Source of the DNA: Rhinopomastus cyanomelas
Taxonomy: Eukaryota; Chordata; Aves; Bucerotiformes; Rhinopomastidae
Assembly (NCBI GenBank): GCA_013400115.1
Contig: VXBP01004367.1
Coordinates: forward strand, 124,556 to 188,555
Direction: 5' to 3'
DNA: 64,000 bases
Of the stretch, positions 53,906 through 64,000 are shown in pieces. The number at the start of each line of letters is the position of its first letter. The first letter of the stretch is position 1. The position numbers were made by a program, and so were the translations under genes. Below the pieces are notes generated by a model, which saw nothing but the letters and a program-made list of their open reading frames with translations, was not told the origin of the DNA and ran no database searches.

Positions 53906-56900
53906 GTGAGTCCTCGTAGCCTGGCAGTAAATGAAACCCCGTAGCATAAATAAGAGATGTTGTTCTATTTGATTGGAGTTGTTTGTTATTATTAGATGTT
54001 GCTTAGAGGAAAAGACTGAATGACTTGCTGTACAAGTGTTTCACAGAATCACAGAACGTTGGAAGGCACCTTAAAAGATCATCCAGTCTAATTCTCCTGC
54101 CACAGCAGGATCCCCTAAATTCAGTCACACAGGAACATGTCCAGGCAGGTTTTAAACATCTCCAGAGAAGGAGACTCCACAACCCCCTGGGCAGCCCCTT
54201 CCAGTGCTCTGTCACCCTCACTGGGAAGAAGTTCCTTCTCCTATTGATGTGGAACCTCCTCTGTTCCAGCTGACACCCATTGTCCCTTGTCCTATCATTA
54301 GATGCCCCTGAGCAGAGCCTGGCTCCATCCTCCTGACACCCACCCTTCACATATTGATCAACATTCATGGGGGTCACCCCTCAGTCTCCATTTCTCCAAG
54401 CTCAAGAGCCCCAGCTCCCTCAGCCTTTCCTCATGGGGGAGATGCTCCCTTCCCTTCATCATCTCTGTGGCTCTGTGCTGGACTCTCTCCAGCAGCTCTG
54501 TGTCCTTCTGGAACTGAGAGGCCCAGAACTGGACACAATCATCCAGCTGTGGTCTCCCCAGGACAGAGTAGAGCGGCAGGAGAATCTCTCTTCATCCCCT
54601 TGGTCGCTGTTTCAGGTGTCCATTTTTGATTCCTTTAGGTGAATTTCATTGTCAGTGATTCCGGGGCTCATGTCTTGAATTCTTGGACTCAGGAAGATCA
54701 GAACTTGCAGGAGGTAGGTTGTGTCACTCTGCTTTTGTTTTGTGAGTGTACTTTGATTGCAGATCAAATAGTAGTTGCTCACTGTGTTCAATATGAAGTA
54801 ACTTCAGTGAATTAGATCAGCTCTGAAATTGTTGCCTAACAGAATTTTATGTGGCTGCTGAGGCCGGACTGTTCTGTGGGCTGCTTTACATCACTGAACA
54901 GTAATTCAGTAGCTTTTAGCAAACTAACAGTTAAATATTGAACTAAATGTTGTGAAGAAACCTAGATAGTGCTTCAGTTCATTGTTTTTGCATTTCCATG
55001 ACAGGCAAATAAACTGAGGGGAAATTGCTTCATTCTGAGTGGGATCATCCTCTGAAAAAATGTCTGGGGAAGAGCAGAATTTCCTAATTCTCAGAAAATA
55101 GAATCGTAGACTCCTAATGGCTGGAAAGGACCTCCAGGCTCATCAAGTCCAGCCCTCATCCCAGCACCTCCCTAACCCCTAGACCATGGCCTCAAGTGTT
55201 CGATCGCCTCAGTGTTCAAGCACCTCCAGGGACAGGGACTCCACCACCTCCCTGGGCAGCCTGTGCCAGTGCCCAACCACTCTCTCAGGAAAGAATTTCT
55301 TCCTCAGATCCAATCTAAACCTCCCCTGATGCAACTTGAGGCCATTTGCCCACATCCTATCATTAGGAATTTGGGAGAAGAGAGCAGCACCAGCCTTGCT
55401 ACAACCTCCTTGTAGGTAGCTGTAGAGAACAAGAAGGTCTCCTCTCAGCCTTCTCTTCTCTAGATTCAGTAACCCTGGTTTCCTCAGCTGCTCTCCACAG
55501 AAGGCAGCAACTGCTAATGTTAGCATTTCCTTCAGGTGTTGGATATAACTTGTTACCACAGAACAGTGTCAACTGGAAGAGACCTTCAAAATCATCAAGT
55601 CCAACCTTTCCTAGCCCTAACATCACCACTAAACCCTGTCCTCCAACATAGCATCTGCCCCTCCAGGACTGGTGTCTCATCCCCCTCCCTGGGCAGCTGT
55701 TCCAGTGCCTGACAGCCCTTTCAGTAAAGAAATTCCTCCTGACATCCAACCTGAACCTGCCCTGGTGCAGCTTAAGGCCTATCACTGGCCACTAGGGAGA
55801 ACAGACCAACCTCCACCTCTGTGTAACCTCCTTTCAGATAGTTACAGCCAGATACTTCCTGATAATAAACAGAGTATTTTATTCTCAAGGGTCAGTAATA
55901 ATAAATGAATTGCAAAGAATCATTTAGGGGCAGATGCTTTCCAGAGGCCTGGCAACATCTAATGGTCTTGAATTGCTCTGATTTTATCCCAGCAATAGTA
56001 ATTTGCGTGTAAAACGAGTTACAACGCTTCCTTCTCTCTTCACATTCGAGAAGCAGAGGGCAGATACCTGTCAGCCATGATTTTTCTTCTTTAACTAGCT
56101 GATGGCAGCACTAGCAGCTGTTGGGCCGCCTAATCCTCGGGCAGATCCCGAGTGCTGCAGCATCCTTCACGGTCTGGTCGCAGCGGTTGAAGCACTCTGC
56201 AAGATAACAGAGTACCAGCACGAGGCTCGGACCATGCTGATGGAGAACGCGGAGCGTGTTGGAAACCGGGGGAGGATCATCTGTATCACCAACGCCAAAA
56301 GGTGCCTGTGGGAGTGTGATTTGACCCCATAAATAAAGGGGCTGGAGAGCGTTTGAGTTTCTCATTGATGGCCTTGAATTACTGCCCTGTGTAGCTAGTG
56401 TTCTGTGTTGGATCATTTCTTGCCCTGTGGGAAGTTTAGCTATAGTAAGGAGCCAGACATTTCCCACCTGAAACAGGTGAGAATTCAGTGGCGTGTTCTG
56501 AATGACCTGGGTTCTAGAAGATTCATTCTCCTGCATGAAAATGTTTCTTTCTAGTGACAGTCACGTTCGGATGCTTGAAGACTGTGTTCAGGAGACCATT
56601 CATGAGCACAACAAGCTTGCAGCTAATTCAGATCAGTGAGTATATTTCTTACAATTACAGTCTCTCGTGTTCTTTGTGTCTCTCTATGAAGTACAAATGT
56701 TTTTCTGTCACTTCGTAGGATCACAGAGGGGCCAGGGTTGGGAGGGACCTGAAAGATCATCTAGTTCCAACCCCCCTGCACAGGCAGCGACACCTTCACT
56801 AGAGCAGGTTACTCAGGGCCCCAGACAACCTGGCCTTCAGCACTGCCAGGGATGGGGCAGCCACAGCTGCCTTGGGCAACCTGTTCCAGCATCTCAGCAC

Positions 56901-59900
56901 CCTCACAGCAAAGAGTTTGTTCCTCATGGCCAACCTCAATCTCCTCTCTTCAAGTCTGAAACCCTTTCCTGTTGTCTTCTTGCTACCATCTGTGGAAAAA
57001 GCCCTACGCCAGTTTTCTTGTAGCCCCCTTCCTTCAGAGGTGGGAAAGCAACTAGAAGGTCACCTGGGAGCCTCCTCTTGTCCAGGGTGAACAACCCCAA
57101 CTTGCTCAGCCTGTCCTCACAGGGAACCTAAGGTCTCTCTAGTGACACTTCTGACTTGACTGAGTCTAAGCTGGCCAGGCTGGCTAAGGTTCTGTTCCAC
57201 CGGTGTGTCCAAAAAGAAACACATTGCTGTATCACCTCAAGAGCTAGAAATCACAGGTTGACAGAACAAGTAGGGGTTGGAAGGGACCTCCATTGCCCTC
57301 CAAGTGGCCTTTTCTCACAGTGACAGGACAAGAGGAAATGGCCTCAAGTTGCACCAGGAGAAGTTGAGGTTGGACATTAGGAAGAACTTCATTATTGCAC
57401 TTGTCATTAAGCACTGGAACAGGTGTGTTGGAAATGTGGTGGACTTCACAGAACTTTGGGAGAACAGATCTAATCTTTAGGATGCTGCCTGCCCTACTGT
57501 AGGCTCACAAAGGTGATTCTGTTTTCCAGCCTAATGCAGATTCAGAAATGTGAACTGGTTTTAATCCACACTTACCCGGTTGGCGAAGAAAGCCTGGTCT
57601 CGGATCGTCCTAAGAAAGAGGTGAGGAGCTTCAGAGGAAAAACATAGCCTAGGGATCAGGAACTGTGCCCACAGAATCAGAGCAGCCAGTGCACATGAAT
57701 GACAGAACATTAGGGGTTGGAAGGGACCTCCAAAGATCAGCCAGTCCAATCTCCCCTCCCACAGCAGGATCCCCAAGTCACACAGGAATACATCCAGGTG
57801 GGTTTTAAGACATCTCCAGACAAGGAGACTCTACAACCCCCCTGGGCAGCCCCTTCCAGGGCTTTGTAACCCTCACTGAGAAGAAGTTCCTTCTCATCCT
57901 GATGTGGACCCTCCTCTGTTCCAGCTGACACCCACTGCCCCTTGTCCTATCACTAGCTGCCCCTGAGCAGAGCCTGGCTCCATCCTCCTGACACCCACCC
58001 TTCACATATTTATCAGCATTAATGAGGTCACCCCTCAGTCTCCTTTTCTCCAAGCTCAAGAGCCCCAGCTCCCTCAGCCTTTCCTCATGGGGGAGATGCT
58101 CCCCTCCCTCCATCATCTCTGTGGCTCTGTGCTGGGCTGTCTTCAGCAGCTCTGTGTCCTTCTGGAACTGAGGGGCCCGGAAGATGAGATTATAGCAGCC
58201 ACCTTGCTAAAAGAGTAATCCAAAGTGAGCAGAGGACAATAAATGTGCTGCCACTTTCTTCTGTAAGGCAGGCACCTTCTCTGTGCTTGTTTAACAGCCT
58301 GCAGCCAGTGTCCTTACTGGCTAGGGAATAACTGGGTGGATCTTACGGCGTGGATTCCCTTGGCTGCGTGTGATGTGCATACAGGTAGATGTAGGAGGTA
58401 GTTTATTCTTGTTAATCAGCAAGTAAGAGTTTAAAACTAGTCCCTGAGCTGCTATTAAGAGGTTTTCTTCCCTGTGCTACGCCACCAGATTAACGTTTAC
58501 CCACTCAATTTATTAAGAACCACAGAACATTAGGGATTGGAAGGGACCTCAAGATCATCTAGTCCTTACCAGAGTTTGAGTTGTTGACAGTTCGTTGCAC
58601 CTGCACCTGCAACCTTAACAACTGGCCTCACCTGCAAAACTCTGACTGAGATGATTCTCTTCATCCTTAGTCTCCCATGATGGGGGTTTGTGGGTGGTAG
58701 TCAAAATTGGCATTAAAAATAGGCTTCAAACTGTAGGTGACACTAGACACTAGAGCTGCGAACGCCGCGTGTTCTCTCCATCCCCGCAGCTCTCACCTGT
58801 TCTAACCAGCGAAGTGCACAGTGTCCGTGCGGGGCGGCACCTGGCTACGAAGCTGAACGTGCTCGTGCAGCAGCACTTTGATCTGGCTTCCACCACCATA
58901 ACTAACATCCCTATGAAGGTAATGCTGTGTCTGGAGTTGGGTGACAGCTGGATGCATCGCTTCTAAATTTGTTTGAAAACTTGACTGTTTATTTGAGTGG
59001 AACTTTTACATTGTTTTTCTCTCCATATCATGTTTTGTTTTTGTTCTGTTTTTTTTATTAGCCCACATTCAATGTCTGTGACCAGGTTAGTAAAAATAAA
59101 GATGGGGAGGGGGGAAGAGTAAAGAAGGATCACAGAACAAACTTGTATTGCTGAAGGCCAATTTCTAACGTAGCAATACAAAGGTTATTTCAGTTTTCTA
59201 TTATTTGGTATCAACACGATCTTATTGACCTCGAATGACTTTGTCTGTGATTCTTTTGTCTGATTCTAGTTGTGTTTAGTCATTCTTGACCCCTGTGCAT
59301 TATTGTGGCATAGTGAGTCTTCTTCCTCTGTTTCATTATCACGCCCATCCAGCGTAAAGGTGTTTGTAACTAATGCCTTGTTTTTGAGTGAAGGTTCTCC
59401 ATGCTGAAGATCCATAAACCAGAAGCAGGGTGACAGGGAATATATCTGGTTAAAGATATTAAATTAAACTTCTGTTCAAAGTCGTTTATGTCCCTTTTAG
59501 AAATGGTCTTTTTAATCACTATAGGGAGTGAAGTCAATGCAACCAAGAGTGGCAGGAGTTACTAGGCTTGAGGCAATTTTCAAGGTCTCCCAGAACATTA
59601 GGGATTGGAAGGGACCTCAAAGTATTATCTAGTCCCATCCCCTGCCGCAGCAGGATCCCCTAGATCCAGTCACACAGGAACACATCCAGGTGGGTTTTAC
59701 ATGTCTCCAGAGAAGGAGACTCCACAACCCCCCTGGGCAGCCCCTTCCAGGGCTCTGGCACTCCCCTGGGAAGAAGTTTCATCTCATCTTGAAGTGGAAC
59801 TTCCTCTGTTCCAGCTCACACCCGTTGCCCCTTGTCCTATTTTCTTCTGGGCTGAAACAGATGTCAAGTGTTCAGACAAAGGGTGGGGCAGAGAAACATC

Positions 59901-62897
59901 CCTCATCTAAAACTCGTCAAGGTCCATAACTATCCCAAGTGTTAGTTGCCTCTTTGGAAAGCAGCAGTCTTTTATGGATTTTCGAAGTTAAAACCTGAAA
60001 TGAAGTATTTTCACAGCTGTAATGAGACTTTGACGTGGGTCATGGCATAAACACGATGGAAGTTTGCAAATACCTTGTCTGTATCTTTCTGACCTGTGTG
60101 CTGCTGGTGCGCCTCTCCCTCCTGCCTTTGTCCTTATAGTGATAGACTCTGTTGGGTTCTCCCGTGTTGCTTTTCTTTCTTTGTTTTTTAACTCAGAATA
60201 AATTACCAGGGAACTGCTCTATTTTTGCCAGTCCTCTGCAGCTGTTTAAAGATGCAGTTTAAAGATGATTTTAGGAGTGAGCTTGTAGCATAGGGTTGAT
60301 GGTTGGACTTGATGAGCCCAAGGGTCTTTTCCAACCTGAGTGGTTCTGTGTCCTCTTTCCAATCACCCATTCCATTAATTACAAACTTGCATCTGCAGGT
60401 TGTTAAGCACGAGGGGATGATGATAGATTGGACTTGTGCTTTTCTCATAATTGGAGTCCTTAAGATTTTTAGTTACGAACAGTAACTGCCAGTCTGTTCT
60501 GCAGTTATCACCTGCTGCCATTCACCAAGCTGGAGCTGCTGGTGGTGTCAGTGGGCTTCCTCAACTTCCCTAATTGAAACCAAAGCAGGGAAGCCTGTTT
60601 TTTCACCTGTATCTTGCACCCTGTCACAACATTTGTGTAAAGAGGAAAACACACGGTTTCAAGAAAGGCAAAAAGAGGAAGAACCAGATGGCTGCATCTT
60701 CAAACAGGTCAGAGAGCAGCGAGTTGACTCAGCATTGCAATCCCGTTGTTGTCTGATGCACTTTGGAGACACTTTGTTTTCTTTCGGAGTGCGAGGTAAA
60801 CGTAGAGTCATTAACTCAGGAGAACACTGATCTGCAGCTAAATGCTTGTATTTATTCTTACTACTGTCTGTCTTTTAAAGGAAGAACAACATGCTAACAC
60901 ATCAGCCAACTACGATGTGGAGCTGCTTCATCACAAAGAGGCACATGTTGACTTCCTGAAGAGTGGTAAGTAGAAGTAGCCTTCTGCAAGTGGGGTTTGA
61001 CCAGAAAGCTGGGAGCGATCACGACGACAGAGTGTGAGCTTCAAACTGATGTAAGATTCAGGCATGATTGCCCCCCTGTACTCAGCACTGGGGTCCAGTT
61101 TTGGGCATCTCAGTACAAGGGCTGCTCACACTTGTTCTGTCTGTGTTGCAGGAGATAATCATGCAGGTGGCAACAGTAGAGAAGGCACTTTTAAAGAAAC
61201 GGTGACGCTGAAGTGGTGCACTCCTCGGACAAACAGTGTGGGTAGGTGCCATGGGAACGTGCAGAGCTGGTGGGCTGACCAGGGGCGACCAGGACTCTCT
61301 CTGTACACTGAGAGGAATCTGAACAAGGTGGTATTTGGCCTTCTGTTAGTGGCTGGTTTACTTTTGCTCTACAAACCTTGCTGCTCGTTGCACTCTGCTG
61401 ACAGTCATGATGCTCTCTTGATTTTGGCTGGTCAGTGGTTTGTGTAAGAGGGCTAGTAATACTTTTCTTGGTGGTTTCTTTCAATCTTAACTACCACAAA
61501 GTTGTTCCTTGACTACAGCGTTCAGTAATTATTTGCCCTTCCTGCAGGAACAGGTGTCCCTGATCGCTTCCATGGGGGTGTGTTTTGCTGTAGCACCTTT
61601 GCGAACTTGAATCTTTGGTTGACTCCTTTTTTGGGGGACCTGGGGGGAATCTTTAGAGTGCTAAATGAAAAGCTTTGTAGGGAAATGGAACTGGAATGTT
61701 GAGTCCAGTTCTGAGCCCCTCAGTTCCAGAAGGACACAGTGCTGATAGCAGTGGTGCTATCAATAGACAGCCCCTCTGTATTAGCTTTCAAATCTGAGTA
61801 AAGGAGAAGTCTCTACCCAAACCTAAGCAGAGAAGGATGAGGAAGGTTTGGGGTAGCATGAGATCCACCTGGCCTTTCAGCTCCTGAGAACTGTTAGAGA
61901 GACCCGTCGACTCAGAGCCAGCAGGTTAAAAATAGAGACGGAATTAAATCATTCAGGAGATTAAATTGGAGATCCTAGAGTTAAGGGTACTGGGCCTATT
62001 GTGAGGAGATCACAGAATCACAGAACATTAGGGATTGGAAGGGACCTCCAAAGATTGTCCAGTCCCCCTGCCACAGCAGGATCCCCTAGACCCAGTCACA
62101 CAGGAGCATGTCCAGAAGGGTTTTAAACATCTCCAGCGAAGGAGACTCCACAACTCCCCTGGGCAGCCCCTTCCAGAGCTCTGTCACTCTCACAGTGAAG
62201 AAGTTCCTTCTCACACTGATGTGGAACCTCCTCTGCTCCAGCTCACACCCACTGCCCCTTGTCCCATCACTAGATGCCCCTGAGCAGAGCCTGGCTCCAA
62301 TCTCCTGACACCCTCCCTTCACAGATTTGTCACCATTAATGAGGTCACCCCTCAGTCTCCTTTTCTCCAAGCTCAAGAGCCCCAGCTCCCTCAGCCTTTC
62401 CTCATGGGGGAGATGCTTCCCTCCCTTCATCATCTCTGTGGCTCTGCGCTGGGCTCTCTCCAGCAGCTCTGTGTCCTTCTGGAACTGAGGGGCCCAGACC
62501 TGGACACAAGATTCCAGATGGAGATTCACCAGGGCAGAGCAGAGGCGGAGGAGAACCTCTCTCCATATACTAACCCCCCCTTTTCTGATCCACCCCAGGA
62601 TGCTGTTGCCCTTCTTGGCCACCAGGGCCCATTGTTGGCTCATGGTCATCCTGGATAATTGGAAGGAACAGACTTTTATGTCAAAAGAAAAGTGCTTTAG
62701 TCCTGCTGGTCGTGGTGTAGCCTCCTCCACTTGCTTTTATGTTGTGGTAGGTGTTTGTTCTGTGTGTGGAACTTCTCTCTGAACCTGTCGACTCGCTTAT
62801 TTTTCAGAATTACACTACTGCACTGGAGCATACAGAATTTCACCAGTAGATGTGAATAGCAGGCCTTCTTCATGCCTCACCAACTTCCTCCTCAATG
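53681..62897 (+). CDS. INTS13: INTS13 (Asunder), Integrator complex subunit 13, N-terminal half
   Basis: INTS13 belongs to the Integrator complex (module with INTS10 and INTS14), which cleaves snRNA and nascent transcripts; the fly orthologue Asunder also affects dynein at the nuclear envelope. Coding exons in the window are 53681-53905, 54639-54713, 56099-56301, 56555-56635, 57530-57620, 58790-58918, 60881-60965, 61152-61241 and 62808-62897. They join in phase to 356 codons plus one base, about half of the roughly 706-residue protein; the rest lies beyond the window. The sequence is nearly identical to mammalian INTS13, for example KIFSESHKTVFVVDHCPYMA, ISKSLWTCSVESSMEYCRIM and ASTTITNIPMK. 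The N-terminal region is the von Willebrand A-like domain, followed by the start of the beta-barrel part. It is head to head with FGFR1OP2. Confidence 0.97.
54043..54600 (-). repeat. CR1 LINE 3' region
   Basis: About 560 bp antisense to INTS13, including ORF2-end remnants, 38 bp short of the next exon. Confidence 0.9.
54639..54713 (+). CDS. INTS13: INTS13 coding exon 2
   Basis: It encodes residues 76-100 (NFIVSDSGAHVLNSWTQEDQ). Confidence 0.95.
54714..55103. other. INTS13 intron sequence
   Basis: Nothing recognised. Confidence 0.45.
55104..55850 (-). repeat. Two older CR1 LINE 3' fragments
   Basis: 55104-55512 and 55565-55850 are diverged subfamily copies, both antisense to INTS13. Confidence 0.75.
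56099..56301 (+). CDS. INTS13: INTS13 coding exon 3
   Basis: It encodes residues 101-167 (AALAAVGPPNPRADPECCS through ICITNAK). The donor GTGCCT departs from consensus, but the next exon fits only this junction. Confidence 0.94.
56555..56635 (+). CDS. INTS13: INTS13 coding exon 4
   Basis: It encodes DSHVRMLEDCVQETIHEHNK and onward to residue 194. Confidence 0.95.
56719..57125 (-). repeat. CR1 LINE 3' fragment (older subfamily)
   Basis: Diverged and antisense to INTS13, with the tail at 56719. Confidence 0.72.
57257..57475. repeat. Outward-facing pair of diverged CR1 ends
   Basis: A minus-strand tail (57257-57300) abuts a plus-strand CR1 segment (57301-57475) close to the next INTS13 exon. 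Confidence 0.6.
57530..57620 (+). CDS. INTS13: INTS13 coding exon 5
   Basis: It encodes LMQIQKCELVLIHTYPVGEE through PKKE. Donor GTGAGG. Confidence 0.95.
57700..58180 (-). repeat. CR1 LINE 3' region
   Basis: Young copy antisense to INTS13, including ORF2-end remnants. Confidence 0.9.
58181..58789. other. INTS13 intron sequence
   Basis: A 49-bp minus-strand CR1 tail is at 58520-58568. Nothing else was recognised. Confidence 0.45.
58790..58918 (+). CDS. INTS13: INTS13 coding exon 6
   Basis: It encodes residues 226-268 (LSPVLTSEVHSVRAGRHLAT through NIPMK). Confidence 0.96.
58919..59587. other. INTS13 intron sequence
   Basis: Low-GC intron with no recognised feature. Confidence 0.45.
59588..59850 (-). 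repeat. CR1 LINE 3' fragment
   Basis: Antisense to INTS13. Confidence 0.88.
59851..60880. other. INTS13 intron sequence
   Basis: An 86-bp plus-strand CR1 tail of the older type is at 60267-60352. Otherwise nothing was recognised. Confidence 0.45.
60881..60965 (+). CDS. INTS13: INTS13 coding exon 7
   Basis: It encodes EEQHANTSANYDVELLHHKE through FLKSG. Donor GTAAGT. Confidence 0.96.
61152..61241 (+). CDS. INTS13: INTS13 coding exon 8
   Basis: It encodes GDNHAGGNSREGTFKETVTL and KWCTPRTNSV. A plus-strand CR1 scrap (61066-61135) ends just before it. Confidence 0.96.
61242..62009. other. INTS13 intron sequence
   Basis: A CR1 scrap of about 50 bp lies at 61693-61745 (plus). Nothing else was recognised. 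Confidence 0.45.
62010..62655 (-). repeat. CR1 LINE 3' region
   Basis: About 645 bp antisense to INTS13, with the longest single CR1 ORF2-end remnant in these introns. Confidence 0.92.
62808..62897 (+). CDS. INTS13: INTS13 coding exon 9
   Basis: It encodes ELHYCTGAYRISPVDVNSRP through NFLLN. Donor GTAAAT, phase 1. The following exon is outside the window. Confidence 0.96.
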
Positions 62898-63577
62898 GTA
62901 AATCTGTGTCCTTGGCTACTGGTTTTATGCTTTAATCATTCGTGTTGTGAATCGAGCGCTTGCCGCGCGTGGCTTTGAACGCCAAGTGCGTTTTCACGCG
63001 TGACTGGAACCAGAGCAGACCATTGGCTTACATGTACTCAAACACAAATGGAATGTGTTTTGGAATGTGAATATGGGAGGAAAGTTGTAAAGAAGGAGCA
63101 AGGATTGAATTCTGGGAGCTCATTCCTGAATCCAAACGCTTCGCGGCTGTGGCAGGCAATGCTCCTTCCAGGGTGCGTTCAGTCACGATGCTTACTCTGA
63201 CCCTTGTGAGATACTAGTGACTTATGTTTATGCCTGATTTTCAGCAGATGCTGGGCAGCCTCAGAAAGCTTTTAGCTGGACTGTGACCAACTAAGTGTGT
63301 CAGTCAGTTGAAGCAGACATACCTGTGTGTACTGGGATCAGTGAAAAAGTAGGTTAGATTTAGTTATCTTCCGTTTCTCTGCAAGCGTTTGCCCGTTGCT
63401 CTGAGTAGTTTGCTCTGAGGGGTTGCCATTCAAATACACTTTGAGCAAGGTAAGCCACAGCTGTTTGTTGTGGAGAGGTGATGTGCAGCCACTGTTAACT
63501 GCTTGTGGGTTTGCAGCTGCAATACAAAATGTCATTAAATATCATTTTTGATGGGATGTGTCCTTCCATCAAGTCAT
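62898..63577. other. INTS13 intron sequence
   Basis: Nothing recognised. Confidence 0.45.
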
Positions 63578-64000
63578 CACAGAATCACAGAACATTAGGG
63601 ATTGAAAGGGACCTCAAAAGATCATCCTGTCCAATCCCCCTGACACAGCAGGATCACCTAGATCCAGTCACACAGGAACATGTCCAGGCAGGTTTTAAAT
63701 GTCTCCAGAGAAGGAGACTCCATAACCCCCTCCTCTGTTCCAGCTCACACCTACTGCCCCTTTTTCCTGTCATTAGATGCCCCTGAGCAGAGCCTGGCTC
63801 CATCCTCCTGACACCCACCCTTCACATATTTATCAACATTATTGAGGTCACCCCTCAGCCTTCGTTTCTCCAAGCTCAGGAGATCCAGCTCCCTCAGCCT
63901 CTCCTCACAAAGGAGATGCTCCACTCCCCTCATCATCTCTGTGGCTCTCTGCTAGACCCTCTCCGGCAGTTCTGTGTCCTTGTGGAACTGAGGGGCCCAC
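63578..64000 (-). repeat. CR1 LINE 3' region cut by the window end
   Basis: Antisense to INTS13. The tail is at the left and the element continues beyond the window. Confidence 0.9.

Noticed and set aside
1..64000. CRISPR arrays, bacterial operons, tRNA or rRNA genes
   Set aside because: The repeats are dispersed CR1 copies of variable length and spacing, genes are spliced, and no cloverleaf or rRNA segment was recognised by eye.

Overview
The window is vertebrate nuclear DNA from a bird. Five multi-exon protein genes with GT-AG introns sit among several dozen CR1 LINE fragments, which by my hand tally make up about a third of the sequence. No Alu, L1 or B-type SINE is visible. CR1 this dense suggests a CR1-rich lineage such as Piciformes or a relative, but that is an inference and the species cannot be fixed. 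The gene order matches the human 12p11.23 block as I remember it (STK38L, MED21, TM7SF3, FGFR1OP2, INTS13), read in the opposite direction.

Layout. 1-310: edge of a CpG island, probably a neighbouring promoter. 5832-8621: MED21 (Mediator subunit 21), minus strand, complete, 144 codons in four exons, one intron of GC-AG type. 9541-28720: TM7SF3, plus strand, twelve coding exons, 562 codons; MED21 and TM7SF3 are head to head about 1.1 kb apart. Inside TM7SF3 a 2,125-bp block carrying coding exon 2 appears twice in tandem with a single N at the junction. About 29420-39300: a minus-strand LOTUS-Tudor gene related to TDRD5, lying where I know of no human gene. 40607-51400: FGFR1OP2, minus strand, 215 codons. 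51550-64000: INTS13, plus strand; nine coding exons (356 codons) are in the window and the rest lies beyond it. FGFR1OP2 and INTS13 share one CpG-island promoter with two copies of the palindrome TCTCGCGAGA.

Functions. MED21 (Pol II Mediator) and INTS13 (Integrator) act in transcription and RNA 3' processing. FGFR1OP2 is a coiled-coil STRIPAK-associated protein, and TM7SF3 is a seven-pass membrane protein linked to stress survival. The TDRD5-like gene would act in germ granules in the piRNA pathway. These genes are linked by position, not as an operon-like system.

The most notable item is the compact TDRD5-like gene: two LOTUS domains and one extended Tudor domain, with no third LOTUS domain and almost no central linker. 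The tandem TM7SF3 block is probably an assembly error. CR1 copies often form abutting pairs with their 3' ends facing outward, and all the larger copies in the INTS13 introns are antisense to the gene.
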